A stretch of 64,000 nucleotides of DNA. Origin: Microbacterium hydrocarbonoxydans. Lineage in GTDB: Bacteria > Actinomycetota > Actinomycetes > Actinomycetales > Microbacteriaceae. Made by a program: the position numbers and the translations under genes. How positions within the stretch are numbered: the stretch's first letter is position 1; every line of letters begins with the position of its first letter. Positions 27,289-36,025 of the stretch are shown in pieces. The stretch is taken from positions 806,001 to 870,000 of the forward strand of contig NZ_FNSQ01000005.1 in assembly GCF_900105205.1 (NCBI RefSeq), read 5' to 3'. The notes below the pieces were generated by a model. That model was not told where the DNA came from. It was given only the letters and a program-made list of their open reading frames with translations, and did no database searches.

Positions 27289-28331
27289 TTGCGTACCTTT
27301 CGAATCCACTGGTCGATGGCGACCGCGACGATGACGAGGATGCCGATGGCGAGGGTCTGGTAGAGACCGTCGACGCCGGCGAGGAAGAGGCCGTTGCGGA
27401 AGACTCCGACGATGACCGCTCCCAGCAGGGTGCCCCAGATGATTCCGCGACCACCGAAGAGCGAGGTGCCGCCGATCACGACGGCGGTGATGGAGTCGAG
27501 GTTCAGGTCGGCGCCCGCGTTGGGGCTGGCTGCGCCGGAGCGTCCGATCTGGATCCAGGCGGCGACGGCGAGGATGGCACCGGCCGCGATGTAGACGCTG
27601 AACAGCACCTTCTTGGTCGAGATGCCGGCAAGGCGCGCGGCATCCTCATCGTCGCCGACGGCGTAGACATGGCGGCCCCACGCGGTCCGGCCGAGGATGT
27701 AGGCGACGAGCGCGTAGAGCGCGAGCATGATGAGGACGCCGACGGTCAGACGCACATCACCGAGCGGGAGCGAGGTCGCGGTCCAGGTGAGCAGCTCGGG
27801 CATGTCGGACTTGCGGATCGTCTGGCCGCCGCTGTACAGCAGGGTCAAGGCGATGAAGACGTTGAACGTGCCGAGCGTCGCGATGAACGGGGGCAGCTTG
27901 ACCCGCGTCACGAGCAGTCCGTTCAGCGCCCCGGCCGCCAGTGCGGCCAGTAGGCCGGCGAGCAGCGCGACAGGAGCGGGGAGTCCGTTGTTCGCCGCGG
28001 TCTGCGCCATCACCATGGACGTGCCGATCATCAGTGCGCCGACCGAGAGGTCGATACCGGCGGTGAGGATGATCAGGGTCTGCGCGATCGCGACGGTTCC
28101 GACCACCGACACCTGATCGAGCACGAGCGAGAGGTTCGCGGCCGCGAAGAAGCGAGGGTTGATCGCGCCGAAGACGATGACCGCGACGAGGAGCACCACG
28201 GCGGGGCTGATGGCCGGGTATCGGTGCAGGATGCCGCGGAGGCGATCGACCGGTGTGCGGTGGTCGAGGAACTCCGCCGCGAGATCCAGGGAGGATGTGG
28301 GGGCTGTATGCGTCACGTTGTCATTTCCCAT
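27285..28331 (-). CDS. Sugar ABC transporter permease (RbsC/FrcC-like)
   Basis: 348 residues, about 9-10 membrane segments, with the BPD_transp_2 hallmarks LTAGIDLSVGALM and GGTSLFGGRG. It forms the membrane channel for the importer. It is separated from the binding-protein gene by 54 bases containing a strong hairpin and overlaps the ATPase gene. Confidence 0.9.
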   Translation of the reverse strand: MGNDNVTHTAPTSSLDLAAEFLDHRTPVDRLRGILHRYPAISPAVVLLVAVIVFGAINPRFFAAANLSLVLDQVSVVGTVAIAQTLIILTAGIDLSVGALMIGTSMVMAQTAANNGLPAPVALLAGLLAALAAGALNGLLVTRVKLPPFIATLGTFNVFIALTLLYSGGQTIRKSDMPELLTWTATSLPLGDVRLTVGVLIMLALYALVAYILGRTAWGRHVYAVGDDEDAARLAGISTKKVLFSVYIAAGAILAVAAWIQIGRSGAASPNAGADLNLDSITAVVIGGTSLFGGRGIIWGTLLGAVIVGVFRNGLFLAGVDGLYQTLAIGILVIVAVAIDQWIRKVRK

Positions 28332-28346
28332 GTTCGTTCCGGAGGC

Positions 28347-28372
28347 GCCGCGGGCAGGATGCTGCCCGCGGC
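28347..28372 (-). other. Intercistronic hairpin between binding protein and permease genes
   Basis: Perfect 11-bp stem: GCCGCGGGCAG (28347-28357) and its complement 28362-28372 around the loop GATG. No T-run follows. Such hairpins after a binding-protein gene usually protect its mRNA or thin out transcription so that it is made in excess over the permease. Confidence 0.65.
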
Positions 28373-28385
28373 GGCCACTGGCTGA

Positions 28386-29495
28386 TTACTCGCCGCCCCA
28401 GCAGATGCCGGAGGCTTCGGCGGTGTCGATCGACTCGACGCCGTCGACGGGCTGATCGGTCACGAGCTCGACGCCCGTGTTGAAGAAGTCCAGGCCCTCG
28501 GAGTTCTCGGGCTTGGTCCCGTCGGTGACGAGGTCGACGATGGCCTGCACGCCGAGCTCGGCCATCTTCACCGGGTACTGCTGGCTCGTCGCGTCGATGA
28601 TCCCGTCCTCGACCTGGCCGACACCGGCGCAGCCGCCGTCGACCGAGACGATGAGGACGTCGTCCTTGTCCTTGCCGGCCGCCTCCAGCGCCTGGTACGC
28701 GCCGTAGGCCGCGGGCTCGTTGATCGTGTAGACCACGTTGATGTCCGGGTTCTTGGCGAGCAGGTTCTCCATCGCGGTGCGCCCGCCGTCCTCGGCGCCC
28801 TGCGACGCCTCGTTGCCGACGATCGTGTAGTCGCCCCCGGCGCCGCCGGCGTACGAGCCCTCGGACTCCTCGTCGCCGTTGACCTGGTCGTCGCCGAGCT
28901 CGACGCCGAGTCCGTCGAGGAAGCCCTGGTCGCGGTTGTAGTCGACGCTCACGGCCTTGTCGTCGAAAAGATCGATCATTCCGATGACCGCCTCCTCGCC
29001 GTCGAGCTTCGCCGCGGTCCACTGGCCGATGTACTGGCCGGCGAGGAAGTTGTCCGTCGCGAAGGTGATGTCGACGGCATCAGCGGGGTCGGGGGCGGTG
29101 TCGAGGGCGATCACGAAGATGCCGGCATCGCGGGCCTTCTCGATCGCGTCGAGCACGGCGGGTCCGTTCGGCGTGATCAGGATGCCCTTGTCGCCCTTGG
29201 AGATGGCGGCCTCGATCGCCTGGATCTGCGTGTCCTCGTCGCCGTCCTCCTTGCCGGCGGCGAGGGTGAGCGTGACACCGTCCTTCTCGGCGGCGGCCTT
29301 CGCGCCGTCCTGCATGGCGACGAAGAAGGGGTTGGAGTTCGTCTTCACGATGAGCGAGACACCGATGGTGTCATCCGTCGAGCCGCCGCCCGATCCCGTG
29401 GCTCCGGAACATCCGGTCAGCGTCAGCGCCAGACCGGCGGACACCGACACCGCGGCGAGAAGCGCGCGGCTGAATCGTGGGGTGAGCTTCTTCAT
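28386..29495 (-). CDS. Sugar ABC transporter substrate-binding lipoprotein
   Basis: 369 residues. N-terminal lipoprotein signal with lipobox LTGC and cysteine C29, a glycine/serine linker, then a two-lobe type I periplasmic binding protein (Peripla_BP_4) of the ribose/fructose class (SLIVKTNSNPFFVAMQDGAK, then FVIALDTAPD). It captures sugar outside the cell for the permease. Expressed from the promoter at 29546-29574 under a LacI operator. AAAGGAA stands before its ATG. Confidence 0.9.
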   Translation of the reverse strand: MKKLTPRFSRALLAAVSVSAGLALTLTGCSGATGSGGGSTDDTIGVSLIVKTNSNPFFVAMQDGAKAAAEKDGVTLTLAAGKEDGDEDTQIQAIEAAISKGDKGILITPNGPAVLDAIEKARDAGIFVIALDTAPDPADAVDITFATDNFLAGQYIGQWTAAKLDGEEAVIGMIDLFDDKAVSVDYNRDQGFLDGLGVELGDDQVNGDEESEGSYAGGAGGDYTIVGNEASQGAEDGGRTAMENLLAKNPDINVVYTINEPAAYGAYQALEAAGKDKDDVLIVSVDGGCAGVGQVEDGIIDATSQQYPVKMAELGVQAIVDLVTDGTKPENSEGLDFFNTGVELVTDQPVDGVESIDTAEASGICWGGE

Positions 29496-29523
29496 TGAGT
29501 TCCTTTCGGCCGTCGTCGCCCGG

Positions 29524-29539
29524 TTGACAACGATGTCAA
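29524..29539. promoter_or_regulatory. LacI-type operator of the sugar import operon
   Basis: TTGACAACGATGTCAA: perfect inverted arms TTGACA/TGTCAA around ACGA. It sits just downstream of the -10 box of the minus-strand promoter. Thirteen bases (TGACAACGATGTC) recur at the start of the regulator gene. Confidence 0.75.
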
Positions 29540-29545
29540 GATGCA

Positions 29546-29574
29546 GTTCTAGTCGATCGCTGAAGTAGAGTCAA
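29546..29574 (-). promoter_or_regulatory. Predicted promoter of the sugar import operon
   Basis: On the minus strand, -35 TTGACT (29569-29574) and -10 TAGAAC (29546-29551) are spaced by 17 bases. The operator follows immediately, consistent with repression. Confidence 0.65.
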
Positions 29575-29602
29575 GTCACCCTCGACGAAAAGAGATCCAA
29601 GC

Positions 29603-29618
29603 GTGACAACGATGTCGA
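29603..29618. promoter_or_regulatory. Second LacI operator overlapping the regulator start codon
   Basis: GTGACAACGATGTCGA repeats the 13-base core of the operator at 29524-29539 and includes the GTG start of the regulator. This suggests autoregulation by blocking early transcription. Confidence 0.55.
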
Positions 29619-30652
29619 CCCCGGCTGCACAACGACCTCGGGCGACGATGAAGCACGTCGCCGCACTCGCGGGCGTCGGAGTGAAGACCGTGTCGCGTGT
29701 CATCAACGATGAGCCCAACGTGACGCCGGCGACCGCCGAACGGGTGTGGAACGCGGTTCGCGAACTCGACTACCAGCTCGATCTGCAGGCGGGCAGCCTT
29801 CGCCGCGCAGACGGGCGGACCCGCACTCTCGGGCTGCTCGTGGGCAGCGTGGACAACCCGTTCGCCGGCGCCATCCACCGGGCGGTCGAAGACATCGCTG
29901 CGGCCCGTGGCGTCGCCGTCTTCGCCTCGAGCATGGATGACGATGCGGGGCGGGAGTCCGAAGCGGTACGGGCCTTCCTGCAGCGTCGCGTCGACGGTCT
30001 TATCCTGACCACGGCGAGCGATCATCCCGAGTACCTGTCGCTCCTGCGCGATCGGGGTCTGCCAGTCGTCTACGTCGACCGCGAGCCGATGGAGTCAGAC
30101 GTCGACACCGTCGCGAGCGATAACCGGGCCGGAGCGGCCGCGGGCACCGCCCACCTCGTCGCGCACGGGCACCGGCGCATCGCACTGCTCACCGACCGCC
30201 TCGACCTGGTGACGGCTCGGGAGCGTCGTCTCGGCTACCTCGACGCGCTTGCGCAGGCGGGCATCCCTGTGTCCGAGGAGCTGATCGTCACGGGCTTGCA
30301 CGACGCGAAGGATGCGGCGGCGGCGCTCGGCCGGCTTCTCTCGTCGCACGAGCCGCCCACTGCCGTGTTCAGCGCTCAGAACCTCATCACCATCGGTGCG
30401 CTGCACGCGCTCCGCGACGCCGGCCGCTCGCATTCGGTGGCACTCGTCGGCTTCGATGACGTCGCCCTCGCCGACCTTCTGGATCCTGGCGTCACCGTGG
30501 TCGCGCAGGACCCTCAGCAGATCGGTGCGCGGGCAGCGGATCGCGTGTTCGCGCGCCTCGAAGGCGTCGAAGATTCGCCCAGCAGGATCGTCGTGCCGGT
30601 CAGGCTCATCACTCGTGGCAGCGGGGAGATCGAGCCGCCCGAGCGCTCTTGA
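29603..30652 (+). CDS. LacI-family regulator of the ABC sugar importer
   Basis: 349 residues, full length. HTH at about 16-40 (MKHVAALAGVGVKTVSRVIN), then the sensor domain (GLLVGSVDNPFAGAIHRAV). The GTG at 29603 fits AAAAGAGA 8-10 bases before it; an in-frame ATG at 29612 is the alternative. Divergent from the binding protein-permease-ATPase-ABM-kinase operon and its likely repressor, through the two matching operators. Its stop directly abuts the next convergent gene. Confidence 0.9.
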   Translation: MTTMSTPAAQRPRATMKHVAALAGVGVKTVSRVINDEPNVTPATAERVWNAVRELDYQLDLQAGSLRRADGRTRTLGLLVGSVDNPFAGAIHRAVEDIAAARGVAVFASSMDDDAGRESEAVRAFLQRRVDGLILTTASDHPEYLSLLRDRGLPVVYVDREPMESDVDTVASDNRAGAAAGTAHLVAHGHRRIALLTDRLDLVTARERRLGYLDALAQAGIPVSEELIVTGLHDAKDAAAALGRLLSSHEPPTAVFSAQNLITIGALHALRDAGRSHSVALVGFDDVALADLLDPGVTVVAQDPQQIGARAADRVFARLEGVEDSPSRIVVPVRLITRGSGEIEPPERS

Positions 30653-30904
30653 TCACATCTCCCAGTCGTCCCACGGCACACCCCACGGAGGCTGCTCGGC
30701 CTCGGCGTGACCGGCCAGCACCTTCGAGATGACGACCGAGGTCGTGGGTCGGATGAGCACGCTGATCGCCTCACGATCACCGACGAGGGTGACGAACGCC
30801 GGAGGGTCCGCCGCGGCAGCTTCGATCTGCGCCATCACCGCGACCAGATCTTGGTCGTCCCCCAAGGGGAAGCTTCTGCCGTCGATTTCGATGTGAGTCG
30901 TCAC
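30653..30904 (-). CDS. Small conserved hypothetical protein
   Basis: 83 residues, predicted mixed alpha/beta. It starts VTTHIEIDGRSFPLG and ends in the aromatic motif PPWGVPWDDWEM. The GTG at 30904 follows a good GGAAGGGAAGG. No domain recognised. It resembles small Microbacterium-type proteins that bind in a beta-strand plus helix layout, but this is impression only. Confidence 0.6.
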   Translation of the reverse strand: MTTHIEIDGRSFPLGDDQDLVAVMAQIEAAAADPPAFVTLVGDREAISVLIRPTTSVVISKVLAGHAEAEQPPWGVPWDDWEM

Positions 30905-30996
30905 GCGCCTTCCCTTCCGTTGCAGGGAGGCTACGCCTGTGGCGCGCACCCCCGAGGGGCCTTGCATGCCGGGCGAGCAGTCGCTAGGAGCGGTGA

Positions 30997-31437
30997 TCAG
31001 CCGGCCGCGGCCGCGTCGCGCTCCTCCTCCGAGTTCGGAGTCCAGCCGTACCAGCCGCTCCCGGTGTCCATCACGCTCCAGTCACCGCAGGCGAACACGG
31101 TCTTCGCCTTGTACGGGTCAGGCGCGTCGTCGAGCACCCACGAGGGTGCCGAGTACCGCTCGACTTCGGCGCATTCCTCGGCGAGAGCCGCGTCGCTGGT
31201 GAGCAGGATGACGGCATCCGCGGCATCCTCGACCGTCGATGTCCGCACGGTGATGTCGGTCGCGTCGGCGGGTACCCACTCCGCATCGACATCTGCATCA
31301 TTCGAGAACGCGTCGGCATCTTCGAACGTCGAGGTCGCCTGCTTGTGGACGAGGCTGTCGTAGGCCGAGCAGCCGGTGAGGGCGAGTGCCCCCGCGAGGA
31401 ACAGGGCGGGGACGGCGACGAGGGTGCGAGTGTTCAT
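30997..31437 (-). CDS. Putative lipoprotein
   Basis: 146 residues with signal peptide and lipobox LTGC, lipidated cysteine at C23. The mature part is acidic and has two further cysteines (AEEC, FACGDW) that may form a disulfide outside the cell. Start taken at 31437 because the signal peptide begins there. Unknown function. Confidence 0.65.
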   Translation of the reverse strand: MNTRTLVAVPALFLAGALALTGCSAYDSLVHKQATSTFEDADAFSNDADVDAEWVPADATDITVRTSTVEDAADAVILLTSDAALAEECAEVERYSAPSWVLDDAPDPYKAKTVFACGDWSVMDTGSGWYGWTPNSEEERDAAAAG

Positions 31438-31548
31438 GAGTCCAGCTTCGCCGGAGCGGCTCGCCGCGGCATCGTGCGCGCGATGCATCGGCATCACTCT
31501 GGAGGATGATTCGGAGCCCACCGCATCCGCGATATGTACGCTGGTGCC

Positions 31549-31797
31549 ATGGCTGATCCATCGTCGTCTCCGTCTCGCCCGCTGTGGGCGAGCGTGGCCG
31601 ACGGGTTCTACGTCGGCAGTCGGGACGGCACCTTCCTCGGCTACGTCGACCGGCTGGCGGACGGCGCCTGGCGTGCCTTCGATGCCGCGTCACGCGCGAT
31701 CGGCGACTTCGCCGACCACCACGCCGCCATGGCCGCCGTGACGACGGTCGTGACAGTCGACGGAGGGGCCGGGACGCGCGGAGGGGATGCCGGATGA
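31549..31797 (+). CDS. Small hypothetical protein upstream of the BLUF gene
   Basis: 82 residues. SVADGFYVGSRDGTFLGYVD in the first half forms a compact beta pattern; a short alanine-rich tail follows. Its stop overlaps the BLUF start (ATGA), so the two are made from one message. It may be a partner of the light sensor or simply a neighbour. No family recognised. Confidence 0.6.
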   Translation: MADPSSSPSRPLWASVADGFYVGSRDGTFLGYVDRLADGAWRAFDAASRAIGDFADHHAAMAAVTTVVTVDGGAGTRGGDAG

Positions 31798-32234
31798 CCG
31801 CTCAGAACCCGCTCGTCTCGCTGGTCTATTCCAGCAGTGCCACGCATCCGTTCGGCGACGATCAACTGGCCGAACTCCTGAGCGTGAGCCGCAGCCGGAA
31901 CAGTGCGCGCGACATCACCGGGATGCTGCTGTACCGACGTGGCGAGTTCGTCCAGATCCTCGAAGGTGCGCGGTCGGATGTCGAGAGCCTGATGGCGACG
32001 ATCGGCAGGGACCCTCGACACCGCGACATCCGGGTGCTCCTGGAAGAGCCGCTGCATGAGCGTCGGTTCGCGGAGTGGACGATGGGGTACCAGTCGCTCG
32101 CCGCCGCGGAGCCCGCGATGGCGGAGGGATACCGCGACTCGTTCGATGACCTCCGTGCGGGCGATCACGACATGATCGGACGGGCGATCATGGAGCTCAC
32201 GCTGTGGTTCCGCGTGCGCGAGTCCGTGGGGTGA
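31794..32234 (+). CDS. BLUF-domain blue-light sensor
   Basis: 146 residues, a single short BLUF domain with about 45 extra C-terminal residues. The flavin-site residues are all present with the AppA spacing: Y12 (LVYSSSA), N36 (SRNSARDITG), Q54 (FVQILEG), W95 and M97 (WTMGYQ). It should bind FAD and signal blue light by a tyrosine-glutamine hydrogen-bond switch. No output domain is attached, so a partner protein is needed. Coupled to the small gene before it. Confidence 0.9.
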   Translation: MTAQNPLVSLVYSSSATHPFGDDQLAELLSVSRSRNSARDITGMLLYRRGEFVQILEGARSDVESLMATIGRDPRHRDIRVLLEEPLHERRFAEWTMGYQSLAAAEPAMAEGYRDSFDDLRAGDHDMIGRAIMELTLWFRVRESVG

Positions 32235-32254
32235 AGCCCGAGCCCTGGCGGGCA

Positions 32255-33121
32255 TCACGACTGATCGAGGACGGCGCGGAGCTTCGCGGCGAACGCCTCC
32301 GGCTGGCCGGCGTACCCGAACTCGCCACCCATGAATCCGCCGTGATGGCTGGGGAAGACGGTCGCCTCCTGGCCGAGCTCCTTCGCGAGGGCCACCGCCG
32401 TGCGGCCGGTGTAGACCGCGAGGGATTCCTCTCCGACGGCGACCACGATCCGTGTGGGGGAGGCCCTCAGTGCATCGAGGTCCGGCGTGTAGAGCGGCAC
32501 CGCCCATGAGCGGTCCGAGAGCAGCGGGTCGTCGCGCGAGCCGTCGTCCTCGGTCGGCAGCCCGAATGCCGCGGGGTCGGGCGCCGGCTGGGCGAAGTAC
32601 TCGTCGGTCAACTCGCCCTCCCACGCGGTGAGGGCGATGAACCCTGCCATCCCGGCACCCCAGCCGCGCGCCTGGTACAGCTGCGTGTACGCGATCCTGG
32701 CGCGATGGACGGCATCCGCATCGGGGAGCACCGCATCGATCGGCGGTTCATGGGCGACGAGGGTCACGACGTCATCCGGATGCGCTGTGAGGAGAGCGAG
32801 CGCGGTCACCGCCCCGCCGCTGCTCCCGAACAGGTCGACCGGACCCACTCCGAGAGCCTCGATGATCGCGTGCACATCCTCGGACTGCGCCTCCGGCTCA
32901 TTCGTCACTTCGCCGTCGGTGCGACGGCTCCGACCGAGGCCCCGCGGGTCGTACGTCACTACCGTGCGGTCATCGAAGAGCTTCACCTGAGCCTGGAAGC
33001 CGCTGGCGTCCATCGGCTGGCCGATCATCAGCAGGGGAGGCCGACCGTCAGCGGTGGGGAGCGGCCCGTGGACGTCGTAGACCAGCTCCGCTCCGGGTAG
33101 CTCCAGCGTGTGCTGCGTCAT
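32255..33121 (-). CDS. Alpha/beta hydrolase
   Basis: 288 residues. Nucleophile elbow G-S-S-G-G with S101 (LFGSSGGAVTAL), oxyanion-side DPRGLGRS at 58-65 and a late histidine in PSHHGGFMGG. Likely a small-molecule esterase or hydrolase in the cytosol. The ATG at 33121 is preferred over one at 33181. Convergent with the BLUF gene. Confidence 0.8.
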   Translation of the reverse strand: MTQHTLELPGAELVYDVHGPLPTADGRPPLLMIGQPMDASGFQAQVKLFDDRTVVTYDPRGLGRSRRTDGEVTNEPEAQSEDVHAIIEALGVGPVDLFGSSGGAVTALALLTAHPDDVVTLVAHEPPIDAVLPDADAVHRARIAYTQLYQARGWGAGMAGFIALTAWEGELTDEYFAQPAPDPAAFGLPTEDDGSRDDPLLSDRSWAVPLYTPDLDALRASPTRIVVAVGEESLAVYTGRTAVALAKELGQEATVFPSHHGGFMGGEFGYAGQPEAFAAKLRAVLDQS

Positions 33122-33219
33122 GGAAGACCTCCGAGGGGACGATGTCCGTGCATCTTCCCAGGCCGCGGACGAGGTGTCCACCTCTCCCGAAAGTCGCTCT
33201 TCCTTGGAAGACTCGACCC

Positions 33220-34185
33220 ATGGTGTTCATCGGTTTTCATGCGTCGCACGAGCAGATCGCACCGAGCGCCCTGCTGGATGCCGTCATCGGCGCCGAGCGC
33301 GCGGGGTTCGACGGAGCGATGTGCTCCGACCACCTCGCGCCCTGGACGCGGGCACAGGGAGAATCGGGATTCGCGCTGAGCTGGATCGCCGCCGCGCTCG
33401 CGTGCACCGACTTCTCCATCGGCATGGTCAACGCGCCGGGCCAGCGGTATCACCCGGTCATGATCGCGCAGGCGTTCGCGACACTCGAGGAGATGTTCCC
33501 CGGCCGCTTCTGGGCGGCGATGGGCAGCGGCGAGGCGGTCAACGAGCACGTCACCGGCGAGGGATGGCCGGCCAAGAGCATCCGCAACGAGCGGCTGAGA
33601 GAGAGCGTCGACGTCATCCGTCGCCTGATCGCCGGCGAGGAGGTCGACCACGAGGGGTTGGTGCGCGTGCACCGTGCCCGGGTGTGGAGCCGGCCTGCGG
33701 AACCGCCGCCCCTGTTCGCGACGGCGGTGAGCGCCGAGACCGCCGAGTGGGCCGCGTCGTGGGCGCAGGGTCTCGCGACGGTCGCGCAGGAACCCGCCGC
33801 TCTGCGCCGCGCCGTCGAGGCCTACCGCGGTGCGGGAGGCGCGGGCCCCTGCATCCTGCAGGTGCATCTCAGCCTGGCCGAGAGCGATGACGCGGCGTTC
33901 GCCATCGCCCGCGACCAGTGGCAGAACGGGCTGCTGTCGCCACCGGTCACCTGGGATCTCGAGCAGCCGGAGGACTTCGAGGCCGCGGTCGCCGGGCTCG
34001 ACCTGGAGGATCTGCGAAAGTCCGTCCTCGTCGATCACGACACCTCGTCGCTCGCTGACCGCATCGCCGAGCTCGTCGAGATCGGCTTCGACCGTGTCTA
34101 TCTGCACCACGTGGGCACCGAGCAGGCAGGGTTCCTGGACGCCGCGGCATCCGAGCTGATCCCCGCCCTGAAGGAGCGACTGTGA
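33220..34185 (+). CDS. LLM-class flavin-dependent oxidoreductase (TIGR03885-like)
   Basis: 321 residues, TIM-barrel luciferase-like fold (FDGAMCSDHLAPW, GMVNAPGQRYHP, FPGRFWAAMGSGEAVNEHVT). The pattern fits the TIGR03885 group, described as probably using a flavin rather than F420. It overlaps the GH13 start by 4 bases (GTGA), so the two enzymes are coupled. Substrate unknown. Confidence 0.75.
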   Translation: MVFIGFHASHEQIAPSALLDAVIGAERAGFDGAMCSDHLAPWTRAQGESGFALSWIAAALACTDFSIGMVNAPGQRYHPVMIAQAFATLEEMFPGRFWAAMGSGEAVNEHVTGEGWPAKSIRNERLRESVDVIRRLIAGEEVDHEGLVRVHRARVWSRPAEPPPLFATAVSAETAEWAASWAQGLATVAQEPAALRRAVEAYRGAGGAGPCILQVHLSLAESDDAAFAIARDQWQNGLLSPPVTWDLEQPEDFEAAVAGLDLEDLRKSVLVDHDTSSLADRIAELVEIGFDRVYLHHVGTEQAGFLDAAASELIPALKERL

Positions 34186-35846
34186 AGATCACCGACACCA
34201 GCGACCTCTGGTGGAAGACCGCCGTCATCTACTGCCTCGACGTCGAGACCTTCCTCGATTCGAACGGCGACGGGGTCGGCGACCTGCAGGGGCTCTCGCA
34301 GCGCATCGACTACCTGGCGCAGCTCGGCGTCACCTGCCTCTGGCTGATGCCGTTCTACCCGACTCCCGATCGCGACGACGGCTACGACGTCAGCGACTTC
34401 TACGGCATCGACCCTCGTCTCGGCAACCACGGCGATCTGGTCGAGGTGATCCGCACCGCACGGGATCGTGGGATGCGCGTGATCGTCGACCTGGTCATCA
34501 ACCACACCTCCGACCGGCATCCGTGGTTCGTCTCCGCTCTGCGCAGCGTCGATTCGCCCTACCGCGACTACTACGTCTGGCGCTCTGACGCGCCGCCGAA
34601 GGGCCAGAAGAACGCCGTCTTCCCCGGACAGGCCAACGGGATCTGGGGCAAGGACGAGAAGTCAGGGCAGTGGTACCAGCACAGCTTCTACGAGCACCAG
34701 CCCGACCTGAACCTTGCCAATCCGCGCGTGCGAGACGAGATCGCCAAGATCATCGGTTTCTGGCTGCAGCTGGGCATCTCCGGGTTCCGGGTCGACGCTG
34801 TTCCCTTCCTCCTCGAGATCCCGGAGGGGGTGGACATCCCCGAGCCGCACGACATGCTGCGTGACATCCGGCGGTTCCTGCAGCGGCGGTCGAGTGAGGC
34901 GATCCTCCTCGGCGAGGTGAACCTGCCGTACGAGACGCAGGTGGAGTACTTCGGTGGGGAGAACGGCGACGAGCTCACCATGCAGTTCGACTTCGTCGGG
35001 ATGCAGGCGCTGTATCTCTCGTTCGCGCGCCAGGATCCGGCTCCTCTTATCGCCGCACTGCGGGATCGTCCCGTGCTCGGACCCGAGGTGCAGTGGGCGA
35101 ACTTCCTGCGCAATCACGACGAGCTCACCCTCGACAAGCTCAGCGACGCCGAGAGGCAGGAGGTGTTCGAGGCCTTCGCGCCGGATGAGCGCCAGCGCGT
35201 CTTCGGGCGCGGGATCACCCGGCGGCTGCCCCCGATGCTCGGCGGCGACCCCCGCCGCATCCGCATGGCCTACAGCCTGCTGTTCACGCTGCCCGGCACG
35301 CCGGTGCTGTTCTACGGCGAGGAGATCGGCATGGGCGAGAACGCCGAGATCTCCGGACGTGAGGCCGTGCGGACGCCGATGCAGTGGTCGGCCTCCCGCA
35401 ACGGCGGATTCTCGGATGCCGCCCCGCGCCGCCTCACGGCCAAGCCGCCGTCCGACGGCTACGCGCCCGAGCACGTGAACGTCGCCGCCCAGCTCGTCGA
35501 TCCGGACTCACTGCTCTACTTCGTCCGCGCCCTCACCTCGCGCTACCGCATCTCGCCGGAGCTCGGATGGGGCACGTTCGAGGTCGTCGACCAGCCGGCC
35601 GACTCGCTTCTCGTGCACTCGCTCACGGCAGACGTCGGCCGGGTCATCGCCCTCCACAACTTCGCGGAGGTGCCGGTGACGACGACGTTCCGAGTGGCCG
35701 ACGAGCCGGACGGCACCACCCTGCTCGACCTGCTCGAGCCCTCGCACATCCCCCTCGGCCCCGACGGCGCGGTGGAGCTGGAGGTCGCGGCGTACGGCTA
35801 TCGCTGGCTGCGGGTCTCACGGCCCGGCGACGGCCGGGTCGTCTGA
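34182..35846 (+). CDS. GH13 alpha-amylase family enzyme, trehalose-synthase-like
   Basis: 554 residues. The barrel carries nucleophile D205 (GFRVDAVPF), acid/base E245 (LLGEVNLP) and transition-state stabiliser D313 (LRNHDEL). The N-terminal segment (FLDSNGDGVGDLQGLSQRID, then LPFYPTP-like LMPFYPTPDRDDGYDVSDFY) is close to TreS, which interconverts maltose and trehalose. The partner oxidoreductase differs from the usual TreS context. GTG start coupled to the gene before. Other GH13 activities remain possible. Confidence 0.8.
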   Translation: MKITDTSDLWWKTAVIYCLDVETFLDSNGDGVGDLQGLSQRIDYLAQLGVTCLWLMPFYPTPDRDDGYDVSDFYGIDPRLGNHGDLVEVIRTARDRGMRVIVDLVINHTSDRHPWFVSALRSVDSPYRDYYVWRSDAPPKGQKNAVFPGQANGIWGKDEKSGQWYQHSFYEHQPDLNLANPRVRDEIAKIIGFWLQLGISGFRVDAVPFLLEIPEGVDIPEPHDMLRDIRRFLQRRSSEAILLGEVNLPYETQVEYFGGENGDELTMQFDFVGMQALYLSFARQDPAPLIAALRDRPVLGPEVQWANFLRNHDELTLDKLSDAERQEVFEAFAPDERQRVFGRGITRRLPPMLGGDPRRIRMAYSLLFTLPGTPVLFYGEEIGMGENAEISGREAVRTPMQWSASRNGGFSDAAPRRLTAKPPSDGYAPEHVNVAAQLVDPDSLLYFVRALTSRYRISPELGWGTFEVVDQPADSLLVHSLTADVGRVIALHNFAEVPVTTTFRVADEPDGTTLLDLLEPSHIPLGPDGAVELEVAAYGYRWLRVSRPGDGRVV

Positions 35847-35849
35847 GGA

Positions 35850-35904
35850 CCGAGAGACCTCGGGCTACCAAGCCCGAACGCTGACGCGACCCTGCACGCG
35901 TCAG
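35850..35904 (+). terminator. Tandem hairpins after the GH13 gene
   Basis: CCGAG/CTCGG with loop AGAC (35850-35863) or the overlapping CGGGCT/AGCCCG with loop ACCA (35861-35876), then a perfect 8-bp CTGACGCG/CGCGTCAG (35881-35904). Likely stops transcription of the LLM-GH13 operon ahead of the next promoter. No T-run. Confidence 0.5.
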
Positions 35905-35947
35905 GCCTTCGCCGTACCCATCCGAGCGAGCCCGCACCCTCGACATC

Positions 35948-35981
35948 TTGACAGTCCTGAGTTTTGTATACAGAATACCAA
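35948..35981 (+). promoter_or_regulatory. Promoter and GntR operator of the MalEFG-like operon
   Basis: -35 TTGACA (35948-35953), then 17 bases to a weak -10 CAGAAT (35971-35976). Overlapping the -10 is TTTGTATACAGAATACCAA (35963-35981), an imperfect inverted repeat nearly identical to the operator at 41636-41654. Probable target of the GntR protein encoded at 40912-41568. Confidence 0.65.
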
Positions 35982-36025
35982 CAGGTCTGAAGGCGTTTTC
36001 TTCCAATGATGAAAGAGGTAGCGAG

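Noticed and set aside
28347..28372. Rho-independent terminator
   Set aside because: Strong stem but no T-run and it lies inside an operon; recorded as an intercistronic hairpin instead.
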